A stretch of DNA of 45,713 nucleotides. It comes from Novosphingobium sp. Lineage in GTDB: Bacteria > Pseudomonadota > Alphaproteobacteria > Sphingomonadales > Sphingomonadaceae. Under the pieces are notes generated by a model. It worked only from the letters and a program-made list of their open reading frames with translations. It was not told where the DNA came from and did not search any database. The position numbers and the translations under genes were made by a program. The stretch lies in the NCBI GenBank assembly GCA_017745295.1, contig JAGHZR010000032.1, forward strand, positions 1-45,713. Direction: 5' to 3'. Below, piece by piece: positions 26,533 to 34,949 of this stretch. How positions within the stretch are numbered: the stretch's first letter is position 1; each line of letters starts with the position of its first letter.

Positions 26533-28761
26533 TCAGAAGCGGAAGTTCACGCCCGCGCCGAGCACGCGGGGATCGTTCACGAAGGCCGTCAGGTTGTTGA
26601 AGTCGATCGCACCGATCACGTTCGATTCGTTGGTGATGTTGCGGCCGAACAGGAAGACGTCCACCGCGTCGGAAGGTGAACGCCAGCCGATGCGCGCGCC
26701 GCCTTCGAAGTTGGTGCCGACGTGGAATTCGGTCGCGTCGTAGAGGAACAGGTTGAAGTCCTTCTGCGCGACCCAGTCGGTCTGGGCATAGAGCTTGCTG
26801 CCGCTCGCCATCTCATAGGTGTACGAGGCGTTGAAGTTGAACAGCCAGCGCGGTGCCTGCGGGAACGGGTTGCCGTTGATCGAGGCGCGGCGGGTGGTGC
26901 CCACGTTCACGATCGGATCGCGCACGGTGCAGGCCGCGCCGCAGAAGGCGACCAGCAGTTCCGGATCGTCGATCTTGGTGAAGTTGTAGGAAATGCCGCC
27001 GTTGAACTGGAGGCCGCGCAGCGGGATGGCTGTGGCCTCGAGCTCGACGCCGCGACCTTTGCCGCGCTTGGCGTTGATCAGCTGGTTGAAGTTGCCCTGG
27101 CCGCCGATGGCGGTGAACTGGGGGTCCTTCAGGTCGTAGATGTAGCCGGTCAGGTCGACGCGGAAGCGGTTGTCGGGCGTGGCCGCCTTGATGCCCGCTT
27201 CATAGGACGTGATCGTTTCCGAATCCGCCGTCGTCAGGATGTTCGAGGTGGCGATGCGGCCCTGGATCGAGGGACCGCGATAGCCGTGGGCAATACGGCC
27301 GAACAGGCTGACCTGCGGGCTGAAGCGGTAGAGCGCGCTGACATCCCAGCTCGGCTGCTTGTCACCCACATGGCGCGTATCCGCGAACGGCGCGCCCTTG
27401 GTGCGGGCGGCTTCGAGGTCGCGCTGGTCGCGGGTCCAGCGGGCGCCGCCGGTCAGGCGCAGGCGGTCGGTGAGGTCGTAGTGGACCTGGCCGAAGACCG
27501 ACCAGCTGTCGCTCTTCTGGCGCAGTTCGGAGATCACCGTGGGGTCGATGCCGCCGGTGCCGTTCCAGGTGGCGGAGATCAGCTCGAACTTCTCGCGCCA
27601 GTAGAACGCGCCGACCTGCCAGCCGAAGCGGGTGTCGCCATTGCTGGCGAGGCGCACTTCGTAAGTCTGCTGGTCGAGGTCGCTCGACAGGGTGCCGGTT
27701 TCCGAGTTGAACGGAATCCTGCCGCTGCCCGCCGTGGTGCCCAGCACGCCGCCGTCGATGTCGCCGCGGCCCGAGCTGCTGCCCTGGTAGGCCGAGACGA
27801 TGGCGGTGAGGGTGGCGCCGCCGAGATCGTAGTCGACATGCAGCGCTTCCGAGGTGGTGTCCTGCGCCTGCGGGTTGTTGCGGCCGCCGTCGTAATAGAC
27901 GGTGTCGCGGTCGTAGCGGTCGTTGAGCTTGTTCGAGCCGGTGGTCAGCACGTTGGCGCGGTTGAGCGTGCCGGTGCCGCGATAGGAACGGGCCTGGAGG
28001 GTCAGCAGCACCGAGAGGCGGTCGTCCGGCTTCCACAGGGCGTGGATGCGGCCGGCGATATCGTCGAAGCCGCCGAGGTCCTTGCCGGGCTTGGTGAACG
28101 AGGCGTCGTAGGCGTTGTTCACCCAGTTTTCACGGTGGTTGGCGAGGCCGGCCACGCGCAGCGACAGCGTGCTGGAGACCGGGATGGTCGCGCCCGCTTC
28201 GGCGCGGATCGTGCCGAGTTCACCAATGGTGAACTGCGCCTGGCCCTCGGCCTGGTTGCCGGGGCGGCGGGTGTCCATCTTGACGACACCGGCCGGGGTG
28301 TTGCGGCCGAACAGGGTGCCCTGCGGGCCCTTCAGCACTTCCACGCTGTCGAGGTCGAAGAGCGGGAAGCCCTTGAGGTAGACGTTCTCCAGCACCACGT
28401 CGTCGAGCACGACCGAGACCGGCTGCGAGGCGTTGAAGTCGAAGTCCACGTTGCCGAGGCCGCGAATGTAGAGACGCGGGGCGTAGCGGCCGTTCGAGCT
28501 TTCGACGTAGAGGCTGGGGGTGCGACCGGCCAGCGAGAGAATGTCGGCGCCGCCTTCGGAGATGGCGGCGATCTTGTCGCCGCTGAGCACCGAGACGGCG
28601 ATCGGCACGTCGCGGATGTTCTCGGGGCGGCGCTGGGCGGTGACGACGATGTCGGCGGCGGCGTCTCCGGCTTCCGGTGCGGCGCTCTGGGCCAGGGCCG
28701 GTGTCGCACCGGCAAGAAGCGCCGGCACGCCGGCCAGCAGACAGGTCTTCAACTTCATCAT
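26533..28761 (-). CDS. TonB-dependent receptor
   Basis: 742 residues from ATG 28761 (MMKLKTCLLAGVPALLAGATPALAQ), which gives a clean signal peptide and has AGGGG upstream; a longer frame to 28839 lacks a signal. The TonB-box region DIVVTAQRRPENIRDVPIAVSVLSG and the plug follow, with SLAGRTPSLYVES, LYIRGLGNVDFDFN, LDDVVLENVYLKGFPLFDLDSVEVLKGPQGTLFGRNTPAGVV. The barrel ends in VLGAGVNFRF. This is the Caulobacter/sphingomonad type used for plant-derived and aromatic compounds, sugars and vitamins, not the siderophore type. No Fur-like box was seen. It lies next to a secreted hydrolase and opposite a cAMP phosphodiesterase. The ligand is unknown. Confidence 0.92.
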   Translation of the reverse strand: MMKLKTCLLAGVPALLAGATPALAQSAAPEAGDAAADIVVTAQRRPENIRDVPIAVSVLSGDKIAAISEGGADILSLAGRTPSLYVESSNGRYAPRLYIRGLGNVDFDFNASQPVSVVLDDVVLENVYLKGFPLFDLDSVEVLKGPQGTLFGRNTPAGVVKMDTRRPGNQAEGQAQFTIGELGTIRAEAGATIPVSSTLSLRVAGLANHRENWVNNAYDASFTKPGKDLGGFDDIAGRIHALWKPDDRLSVLLTLQARSYRGTGTLNRANVLTTGSNKLNDRYDRDTVYYDGGRNNPQAQDTTSEALHVDYDLGGATLTAIVSAYQGSSSGRGDIDGGVLGTTAGSGRIPFNSETGTLSSDLDQQTYEVRLASNGDTRFGWQVGAFYWREKFELISATWNGTGGIDPTVISELRQKSDSWSVFGQVHYDLTDRLRLTGGARWTRDQRDLEAARTKGAPFADTRHVGDKQPSWDVSALYRFSPQVSLFGRIAHGYRGPSIQGRIATSNILTTADSETITSYEAGIKAATPDNRFRVDLTGYIYDLKDPQFTAIGGQGNFNQLINAKRGKGRGVELEATAIPLRGLQFNGGISYNFTKIDDPELLVAFCGAACTVRDPIVNVGTTRRASINGNPFPQAPRWLFNFNASYTYEMASGSKLYAQTDWVAQKDFNLFLYDATEFHVGTNFEGGARIGWRSPSDAVDVFLFGRNITNESNVIGAIDFNNLTAFVNDPRVLGAGVNFRF

Positions 28762-28882
28762 CGCACCCCTTGCGTGCAGCCGATGCGTGAAATTCCGCTC
28801 CACCCGCGCAAATGGGTGAAGGCGGCAGTGCACCGGCATCTGTTCCGAATGCGCGGCGCTTAGCCATCGTTTGTGACATTTC

Positions 28883-28901
28883 CGATAAACGGCTTTTATC
28901 G
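28883..28901. promoter_or_regulatory. inverted repeat in divergent promoter region
   Basis: CGATAAA (28883-28889) and TTTATCG (28895-28901) are perfect 7-bp arms around 5 bases. They lie between the TonB-dependent receptor (minus) and the class II phosphodiesterase (plus), in one of the few AT-rich spots here. It may be an operator or part of a promoter. Confidence 0.3.
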
Positions 28902-28928
28902 ATCCACAGGAAATCGTAACGCCGGCGC

Positions 28929-29930
28929 ATGTTTACCGAGATGCTGACATTTTTGCGACAGTTCGGCGCCATGGGGCTGGCCGGGCTTGCCCTGGCAACC
29001 CCGCTGATGGCGACGGCGGCTCCTGCCGCGTTCGACGTGGTGCCGCTGGGGGTGGAAGGCGGCGTGGTCGAGGGATCGACTTCGGCCTGGTACATTACGC
29101 GAAAGGGGCAGGAGCAGGGCCTGGCCTGCGATGCCGGAACCCTGGTTCCGGGCATTCGGGCGGCCATCGCCAAGGGCGGCTTCTCGGCCGGAACTCCGGC
29201 CAGCGAGGTGCTGCACCGCCGGATCGGGGCCTATCTGATAACCCATCCGCATCTGGATCACGTCGCCGGTCTGGTGATGGCCTCGCCGGACGACAGCGCC
29301 AAGCCTATCCTGGCCCTTCCGGAAGTGAATGCCGCACTGGCGGCGGACTATTTCAACTGGAGCGCCTGGCCCAACATGGGCGATCGCGGCAAACCGCCAT
29401 TGCTGAAGCGCTATCGTTACGAAGACCTCGCGGCGGGGGGCGACCCGGTTCCGGTCGCGGAGACGGGCCTGACCGTGACGGCCTATCCGCTCTCGCACGG
29501 CGGCGCGCTTTCGACCGCTTTCCTGATCCGTGCCGGGGACGAGGCCATGCTCTGCATGGGCGATACCGGGCCGGATGCGGTCGAGTATTCCGTCCGGCTG
29601 GAGACGCTTTGGCAGGCCGTCGCGCCGCTGGTCCGCGCCGGTCGGCTGCGGGCGATCGTGATCGAGACGTCCTATCCCGATCCCCGCAAGGACAGCGAAC
29701 TGTTCGGGCACCTGACGCCCAGCTGGCTGCACAAGGAACTGAACCGCCTTGCCGTGCTGGCCGGGGGCAAGGACCGGCTGAAGGGGCTGCCGGTGGTCAT
29801 CGGCCATATCAAGCCGGCGATCGACGGGGCCGGACCGGTCGTGGCGACGATCGCCCGCCAGCTTGCCGAAGGCGAAGGGCCGCCGGTGCGCTATGTCATC
29901 GCCGAGCAGGGCGTGGGGCTGCATTTCTGA
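28929..29930 (+). CDS. secreted class II 3',5'-cyclic-nucleotide phosphodiesterase
   Basis: 333 residues with an N-terminal hydrophobic signal (GLAGLALATPLMATAAPA). The metallo-beta-lactamase fold carries HPHLDHVAGLVMASP with His106, His108, Asp110 and His111, a full match to the class II cAMP phosphodiesterase signature HxHLDHxxGLxxxS. Further metal ligands fit ShGGALSTAFLI and CMGDTGPDAVE, and the late motif VIGHIKPAI is also typical. The enzyme hydrolyses cAMP (and sometimes cGMP) to 5'-AMP. With a signal peptide it should act in the periplasm, as in Vibrio CpdP. Starts at 28929 or 28971 are possible; neither has a strong ribosome-binding site. It is divergent from a TonB-dependent receptor. 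Confidence 0.86.
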   Translation: MFTEMLTFLRQFGAMGLAGLALATPLMATAAPAAFDVVPLGVEGGVVEGSTSAWYITRKGQEQGLACDAGTLVPGIRAAIAKGGFSAGTPASEVLHRRIGAYLITHPHLDHVAGLVMASPDDSAKPILALPEVNAALAADYFNWSAWPNMGDRGKPPLLKRYRYEDLAAGGDPVPVAETGLTVTAYPLSHGGALSTAFLIRAGDEAMLCMGDTGPDAVEYSVRLETLWQAVAPLVRAGRLRAIVIETSYPDPRKDSELFGHLTPSWLHKELNRLAVLAGGKDRLKGLPVVIGHIKPAIDGAGPVVATIARQLAEGEGPPVRYVIAEQGVGLHF

Positions 29931-30067
29931 CCCGCCGAAACGTGCCGTTACATTTCGCCGCGCCCCAGTACCAAGTCGTCGAATGCCCCTATTGTGCAAA
30001 TTTGCACGCAGGCTAAGGGCGCCTCGCGGCTCCGCTTCGCCCCAAATGAGCGGTGCCGTCCTCGAGG

Positions 30068-30104
30068 AAAGGACCGTCTCGGCCCCCCGGGCGGTCCTTT
30101 TTCC
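30068..30104. terminator. terminator between convergent genes
   Basis: AAAGGACCG (30068-30076) pairs with CGGTCCTTT (30092-30100), then TTCC, giving a five-base T-run on the plus strand. It ends the phosphodiesterase transcript about 140 bp after its stop. It also lies just past the PepSY gene on the minus strand. Confidence 0.75.
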
Positions 30105-30123
30105 TTGCCTCCTTTCCAGCCCC

Positions 30124-31650
30124 TCAACGCCGCAGGCGCCGCGCCAGTTTTCGCCGGAACTTGCGCAGATCGCGGCCGGCCTTGTTCCACGCCATCCACG
30201 TTCCCGTGGCGCAGACCAGCGTCACCGCCGCCAGCAGCGGCAGGACGAGGAAGTCCCACCAGGGCCGCTGGCGCAGCAGTGGAAAATCGAGGCTGTGGAG
30301 GCCGTCCTGTAACCAGCGCAAGCCGCGTCCGTTGCGGTCGAAGGCGCGCAGCAGGCGTCCGCTGGCGGGATCGATGTAGAGCCGCGTCATCTCCGCATCG
30401 GCCAGCCTCGCCCGCCAGACCGGCAGCGGGGCCGGGGCGCGGTGGCTGTAATAGTAGGCGTCCTCGTGCTTCATCAGCTCCAGCGCCGCGAGCGATGGCT
30501 TGCCGGAGAGCGCGGCGCGCAGTTCCGGTTCGGACATCGGGGCGGGCCGTCCCTGGATGTCGAAGCGCTGCGATCCACCGTGGGCATCCGTAGCGAGCAG
30601 GAAGGTCCGGCCGCCGAGCGGGGCGGTCTCGATGCGCAGAGTATCGGCGGGGGGGCGGTTCAGCGCGGTCAGGGCCTGCTGCACGTCGCTCCAGCGCATC
30701 GGTCCGGCCAGTCTTTCGTGTTCCGCAAGACCGGCTCGGGAATCGAGGAAACCCCATGGGTTCATCGAGAACAGGCCGCTGGCCACCCAGGTCAGGGTCA
30801 GCAGGCCGAAGAACAGGCCGAAGACATGGTGCCACCACCAGAGACCGCGATAGGGCGATCCCACTTTGCCGTCGCGCTTCCGGCGCAGACGGGCAAGGCC
30901 CGCCCAGATGCCGGTCGCGGTGAGGAAGCATCCGGCAAGCGAGGTCCAGACGACGACGTCGTTCCACAAGGCGCCGTCCTGCCGCAGGATCGTCGGGCAG
31001 AGCCAGTGCGGCACCGCACCCAGCCAGTTCCAGAAGCGCTGGAAGCGGGTGGTCTTCTGCACGGCTTCCCCGGACTTGCCGGAGATGTAGATCTCGGTTC
31101 CCGCCGCATCGTCGTAATCGACGCGGTAGAGCGGCGCATTGCGCCGGTAGGTCTGGACGGTCCACTGGTCGATGCCGGTCTCGACCGGGGCGGCGGGGGC
31201 GCCCGCGACGGCGTGGCCCTGCGCGAAGTCGGCCGCGATCCGGCGGATCTGTGCCGGGCCGGGTGGGGCCAGCGGCTGCCCGGTCGCAAGGTCGATCGCA
31301 TCGGGGATCGTGCGCATCTGCGGGATCGGGCGGTCGGGCGCACTTGCGGGAACCACGCGCAGGACCGGCCTGCCGGCCAGCATCTCGACACGGGCGGAAG
31401 TGATCGGCAGGTCAGGCCGCAAGTCTACCCTGTTCCAGGCCGCGACCGACGGCAGTTGCAGGGGCGCAAGCCCCTGCAACTGCGCGGCGGGGTCCAGCCT
31501 CGGATAGTCCACGTAGATCATCACGAAGCCCGAAAGGCACCAGATCGTCATCAGCAGGCCGACGAAGATGCCAAGCCAGCGATGAAGGACGAGGATCGGG
31601 TGCGGCAAAAGGCTGCGAGCGCGGTTTGCCCGAGGCTGGACGGTGGTCAT
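30124..31650 (-). CDS. PepSY-associated transmembrane protein, B12-regulated
   Basis: 508 residues, inner membrane. Helix 1 is HRWLGIFVGLLMTIWCLSGFVMIYVDY; others are near DVVVWTSLAGCFLTATGIWAGLA, WWWHHVFGLFFGLLTLTWVASGLFSMNP and WWDFLVLPLLAAVTLVCATGTWMAW. Two PepSY-like periplasmic regions lie between them. Conserved His residues in the helices (LHRW, WHHVFG) could bind heme, as in ferric-reductase-like PiuB-type members. It starts 4 bp after the btuB-like stop, so both are read from the cobalamin riboswitch at 33875-34090. That context suggests a role in corrinoid handling, for example reduction or transport across the inner membrane, which is an inference. Confidence 0.86.
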   Translation of the reverse strand: MTTVQPRANRARSLLPHPILVLHRWLGIFVGLLMTIWCLSGFVMIYVDYPRLDPAAQLQGLAPLQLPSVAAWNRVDLRPDLPITSARVEMLAGRPVLRVVPASAPDRPIPQMRTIPDAIDLATGQPLAPPGPAQIRRIAADFAQGHAVAGAPAAPVETGIDQWTVQTYRRNAPLYRVDYDDAAGTEIYISGKSGEAVQKTTRFQRFWNWLGAVPHWLCPTILRQDGALWNDVVVWTSLAGCFLTATGIWAGLARLRRKRDGKVGSPYRGLWWWHHVFGLFFGLLTLTWVASGLFSMNPWGFLDSRAGLAEHERLAGPMRWSDVQQALTALNRPPADTLRIETAPLGGRTFLLATDAHGGSQRFDIQGRPAPMSEPELRAALSGKPSLAALELMKHEDAYYYSHRAPAPLPVWRARLADAEMTRLYIDPASGRLLRAFDRNGRGLRWLQDGLHSLDFPLLRQRPWWDFLVLPLLAAVTLVCATGTWMAWNKAGRDLRKFRRKLARRLRR

Positions 31651-31654
31651 GGCC

Positions 31655-33676
31655 TCAGAAGCTCAGCCCGTAGCTCATCCGCAGCGTGCGCGGCACGCCC
31701 CGGTTGAAGTAGAGGAACCGGCTGTTGCTGCCGTCCAGCACGCCCTGGTCGGTCACGGCGGAGGCGTAACCCCGCGTCGCATATTCCTTGTCGAACAGGT
31801 TCTCGACATTGACGCCGAAGCGATTTCGCCGCGCCGCGCCGTCGAGGTAGAGATAGGCGCCGAAGTCGACGAGCGCATAGTTGCCGTAGTTGCTGCGGCC
31901 GAAGCCCGACGCGGTCGACCAGACATCGCCGATCCAGTTGAGGTTGAGGCTGGCGCCGAAGGGCCTGTCTTCCGGGGCATAGGCAAGGCTGGCCTTGGCA
32001 TATTGCTTCGGGTTGCGGTTGAGCTGGGTCGATGCACCCTTCTGGCGCACGCGGGCGTAGGTATAGCTGGCCGAGAGGTTCCAGCCACCGGGCAGCTCGG
32101 CGCCCAGTTCCAGCTCCGCGCCCTGCGAGCGGACTTTGCCGTCGAGGTTCGCATACGTGCCGTTCGGGAAGGCCGGATCGTCGTAAGTCGTGTCGATCAT
32201 GTCGCTGATGCGGCGGTTGAAATAGGTCGCCTTCCAGCGCAGCTGCGCCGTACCCAGCGGCAGCACGCCGCCGCCCGAGAGGTTCAGGTTGAGGCTCTGC
32301 TCGGCCTTGAGGTTGGGGTTGCCGGTCTCGCAGCAGGGATCGTTGCCGTAGAGCTGCGAGGCGTCGGGCAGCACGAACGAGGTGCCGCCGTTCGCTTCCA
32401 CATAAAGGGCATCGGCGAAATCGTAGCGGCCCGAGACGTTCCAGATCGTCTTCTTCGCGCCGTCGGTGCGGTTGTAGCGCAGGCCTGCGGCGAGGCGGCC
32501 CTTCGACGAAATCTCGTCGGTGGTGCGGACCTGGAAGATCCCGGCATGGACCTGTTCGCTGGTGGGAGCGATCAGCAGCACGTCGTCGCGGCCGCTGAAG
32601 TTCTGGAAGTCGTAGCCCAGCAGGTATTCGAGGCCGGGATGCAGATGCAGCTTCGCCACCGCGCTGCCGCCCCAGTCGCGGTAGCCCCAGAATGTGCCCG
32701 CCGGGTAGATCACCTGGGGATTACGGGCGGGCAGCGAATTGAGGATCTGGACATAGGCGGTCTTCCAGTCGTGGAAGTAGCCCTTGAGGAAGAACTGCAC
32801 GGTGTCGCTGCCGGTATAGTCGAGCCGCAGGCTGGCGATCTCTTCGTTGCGGTCGTTGCGGCTCTCGCGGATGCGGGTGGGCGAGAGGTTGTCGAGCTTG
32901 GCCTCGGTATGCTGGTACTGGGCATTGAGCGCGAGGTCGGGGGCGATTTCGTACTGGTACTTGAGACCCACCGACCAGAGGTCGTAGCCGAGGTGCCGGT
33001 CGGTCAGGCTCGGCTGGTAGGCGCTGAAGGGCAGGTAGCCCTCGGAGCGGTTGTGCGAGGCATAGGCCACGAAGCGATGGTCGCCCACCGCGCCGCGCAG
33101 ATAGCCGTCCAGCGTGGTGCCGCCCCAGGTGTCCACCGAGGCATTGACCTGGCCGTTCAGGTCGTCGGTGAAGCCGCGCGTCACCACGTTGATGACCCCC
33201 GCCGAGGCCTGGGTGCCGTAGAACAGGCTCTCGCCGCCGCGCAGCACCTCGATCCGCTCGATCATGCTGGCGGGCAGGGTGTCGTTGGGCGAAGTGCCGC
33301 CGTAGAGACGGTTGTTCAGGCGGATGCCGTCCATCGTCCAGAGCACGTCCTGCGTGCGCGATCCCTGAAGCGAGACATCGACATAGCTGAACGGTCCGTT
33401 GCGGGCGCGCACGTAGAGGCCGGGCACCTGTTCCAGCGCCTTGGTCACATCCACCGCGCCGCTGTCCTTGACCTGCTTCTCGCTGACGATGGCCACGTCG
33501 TTGCCGTAGCGGGAGAGTTGCTGTGGCAGCGTCTCCTCCAGGCTCCGGCCGGTGACGACGATCGAGGCGGCCTCATCGGCCTCTTCGGCATGAGCCTGCG
33601 CGGTATGGGCCTGTACGGTGCAGGCGAGCGCCATCGCCGCGGCCAGCGCCGCGTGCGAAACGGTTGCGATCTTCAT
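31655..33676 (-). CDS. btuB: BtuB-like TonB-dependent cobalamin receptor
   Basis: 673 residues. The signal peptide ends near AHAEE. The TonB-box region ASIVVTGRS is followed by the plug: VTKALEQVPGLYVRARNGPFSYVDVSLQGSRTQDVLWTMDGIRLN and IERIEVLRGGESLFYGTQASAGVINVVTRG. The barrel ends in RTLRMSYGLSF. The cobalamin riboswitch upstream on the same strand identifies the ligand class as corrinoids. The ATG at 33676 has CAGGGGA as ribosome-binding site, and that element can pair with an upstream TCCCCTG in the leader. A PepSY membrane protein follows 4 bp later. The receptor moves vitamin B12 or related corrinoids across the outer membrane. Confidence 0.9.
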   Translation of the reverse strand: MKIATVSHAALAAAMALACTVQAHTAQAHAEEADEAASIVVTGRSLEETLPQQLSRYGNDVAIVSEKQVKDSGAVDVTKALEQVPGLYVRARNGPFSYVDVSLQGSRTQDVLWTMDGIRLNNRLYGGTSPNDTLPASMIERIEVLRGGESLFYGTQASAGVINVVTRGFTDDLNGQVNASVDTWGGTTLDGYLRGAVGDHRFVAYASHNRSEGYLPFSAYQPSLTDRHLGYDLWSVGLKYQYEIAPDLALNAQYQHTEAKLDNLSPTRIRESRNDRNEEIASLRLDYTGSDTVQFFLKGYFHDWKTAYVQILNSLPARNPQVIYPAGTFWGYRDWGGSAVAKLHLHPGLEYLLGYDFQNFSGRDDVLLIAPTSEQVHAGIFQVRTTDEISSKGRLAAGLRYNRTDGAKKTIWNVSGRYDFADALYVEANGGTSFVLPDASQLYGNDPCCETGNPNLKAEQSLNLNLSGGGVLPLGTAQLRWKATYFNRRISDMIDTTYDDPAFPNGTYANLDGKVRSQGAELELGAELPGGWNLSASYTYARVRQKGASTQLNRNPKQYAKASLAYAPEDRPFGASLNLNWIGDVWSTASGFGRSNYGNYALVDFGAYLYLDGAARRNRFGVNVENLFDKEYATRGYASAVTDQGVLDGSNSRFLYFNRGVPRTLRMSYGLSF

Positions 33677-33874
33677 TTCATTCCCCTGTCGGGCGCCAAG
33701 CGAGCTCTAGGCAGGGGACTGCCGTTCGAACGAACGACCGACGCACCGAGCGACCAGGCGCCCGTGACTGGGACGACCGTTCGGCGCACCGTGCGGCCCC
33801 TGCCGCGGGTTCGTCGCTCAGACGGAGAAATCACCGTGCCCCGGCCATCCCCTGGACCAAAGCAAGAGCGACCG
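33677..33874 (-). promoter_or_regulatory. expression platform of the btuB riboswitch
   Basis: About 200 bases between the aptamer and the btuB start, with no gene. On the minus strand, CAGGGGA (33688 to 33682, the ribosome-binding site) can pair with TCCCCTG (33718 to 33712). The same CCCCTGCC segment can instead pair with GGCAGGGG (33805 to 33798). These mutually exclusive helices suggest translational control by hiding or freeing the ribosome-binding site. Pairings were found by eye; no folding was computed. Confidence 0.5.
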
Positions 33875-34090
33875 AACGCCGGCAGGTCTCCTGGCTCGCG
33901 GGTCATCGCTTGATGCACGGCCTTCCCAGGCCTCGCAGGATTTAGCGTCCGGCCCAGTGGCTGCGGCATGGGCGTCTGGCCCGCCGCGTGATGTGCATCG
34001 CGCTCACCGCTTACAGTTGCAGGGACAGCCCCGGATTCGAGGGCAAGCCCTCTCACCGCGTTCCCTTTTAAGTTCCTTTCGGAACACCGG
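33875..34090 (-). promoter_or_regulatory. cobalamin riboswitch (aptamer)
   Basis: Read on the minus strand, this has all the landmarks of a cobalamin riboswitch. These are an opening hairpin GTTCCGAAAGGAAC, GGGAACGCGGTGAGA, GAATCCGGGGCTGTCCC, TGCAACTGTAAGCGG, GCCACTGGGCC, GGGAAGGC, and the B12 box GCCAGGAGACCTGCC (33895 to 33881). It lies in the leader of btuB and the PepSY gene. It should switch both off when coenzyme B12 binds. A second copy with a very similar core lies at 36415-36618. Confidence 0.95.
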
Positions 34091-34202
34091 CGCGATCATT
34101 GCCCGCTGCGCTCTTTCGAGTGCGGCGGACGCGGTTCGTTAGCGCCGGGCGGGACGCGGTGCAAGTCGGTTGAGGCGCTGCCGGGCGATGCCCTTGCGCC
34201 TG

Positions 34203-34865
34203 TCAGCGGACTTCGAGGCCGAGCTGGGAAAGCAGTTCGGCGGCCTGGAGGCGGGAAATCACCGCGCCCCGAAACAGGCGGGCGTCGCGCAGTTCGATGC
34301 CGCCGAGGTCGGCGCCGCGCAAGTCCGCCTGTTCGAAGCGGCAGCCTTCCAGCGTGGCGTTCCGCAGCGAGCAATCCTCGAACAGGGCGCCGCGAAAGTC
34401 GGATTTCCTGAGGTCCGCATCGGAGAAGTCGATCCGCACCAGCTTCGCCTTGCGCAGCGACAGGCCGGGCAGGCGGGCGAAGGCGAACAGGACTTCGGCG
34501 AACGTGGCGCCGAGCACCCCGGCGTCGGTCAGGTCCGCGCCGGTCAGCTTGGTTCCCTCGATGCGCGCGGAGGTCAGCCGGGCGCGGCGGAGCAACCCGT
34601 TGCTGAAATCGCATCCGGTCATGATCGCGTCGCTGAGGTCGGCCTGGACGAAGCTCGCTTCCGGCCCCCGGCAGCGGCGGAAGCGGGCGCCGGTGAGATT
34701 GGCGCCGTCGAGCCGCACGCGGCGCAGCGAACAACGCTCGAATGTCGTGTCGCCCAGATCGAGTCCGGAAAAATCGCCTTCGTCGAGCGTGCAGTCGGTG
34801 AGCGTGCGCGGACCGTCGGCGACGGAGTCCAGCAGGGTTTCGCGGGTGACGGTCGCTGCGATCAT
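34203..34865 (-). CDS. pentapeptide-repeat protein, Qnr-like
   Basis: 220 residues from the ATG at 34865 (a TTG 18 bases earlier is also open). Nearly the whole chain is A(D/N)LXX-type repeats: DFSGLDLGD, RLDGANLTGARF, SFVQADLSDAIM, KLTGADL, DFSDADLRKSDFRGALF, EQADLRGADLGG. They predict a right-handed quadrilateral beta helix. The tail GAVISRLQAAELLSQLGLEV closely follows the C-terminal dimerisation tail of Qnr proteins, and the length matches Qnr (about 218). Qnr proteins mimic DNA and protect gyrase and topoisomerase IV. That role here is an inference from tail and length. It lies upstream of the btuB riboswitch, same strand, and divergent from an MFS gene. Confidence 0.85.
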   Translation of the reverse strand: MIAATVTRETLLDSVADGPRTLTDCTLDEGDFSGLDLGDTTFERCSLRRVRLDGANLTGARFRRCRGPEASFVQADLSDAIMTGCDFSNGLLRRARLTSARIEGTKLTGADLTDAGVLGATFAEVLFAFARLPGLSLRKAKLVRIDFSDADLRKSDFRGALFEDCSLRNATLEGCRFEQADLRGADLGGIELRDARLFRGAVISRLQAAELLSQLGLEVR

Positions 34866-34949
34866 TTGCGCTTTATGCCGCAAGGCGGCGCGGCCGCAAG
34901 GGCAGGTCCGCGTTTCGGGTCATTCTGACCAGCCGCGACAGTCACGCGA

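Noticed and set aside
28869..28890. TTGTGACATT near the phosphodiesterase as a CRP site
   Set aside because: Only one half-site (TGTGA) is present; the expected TCACA partner is missing.
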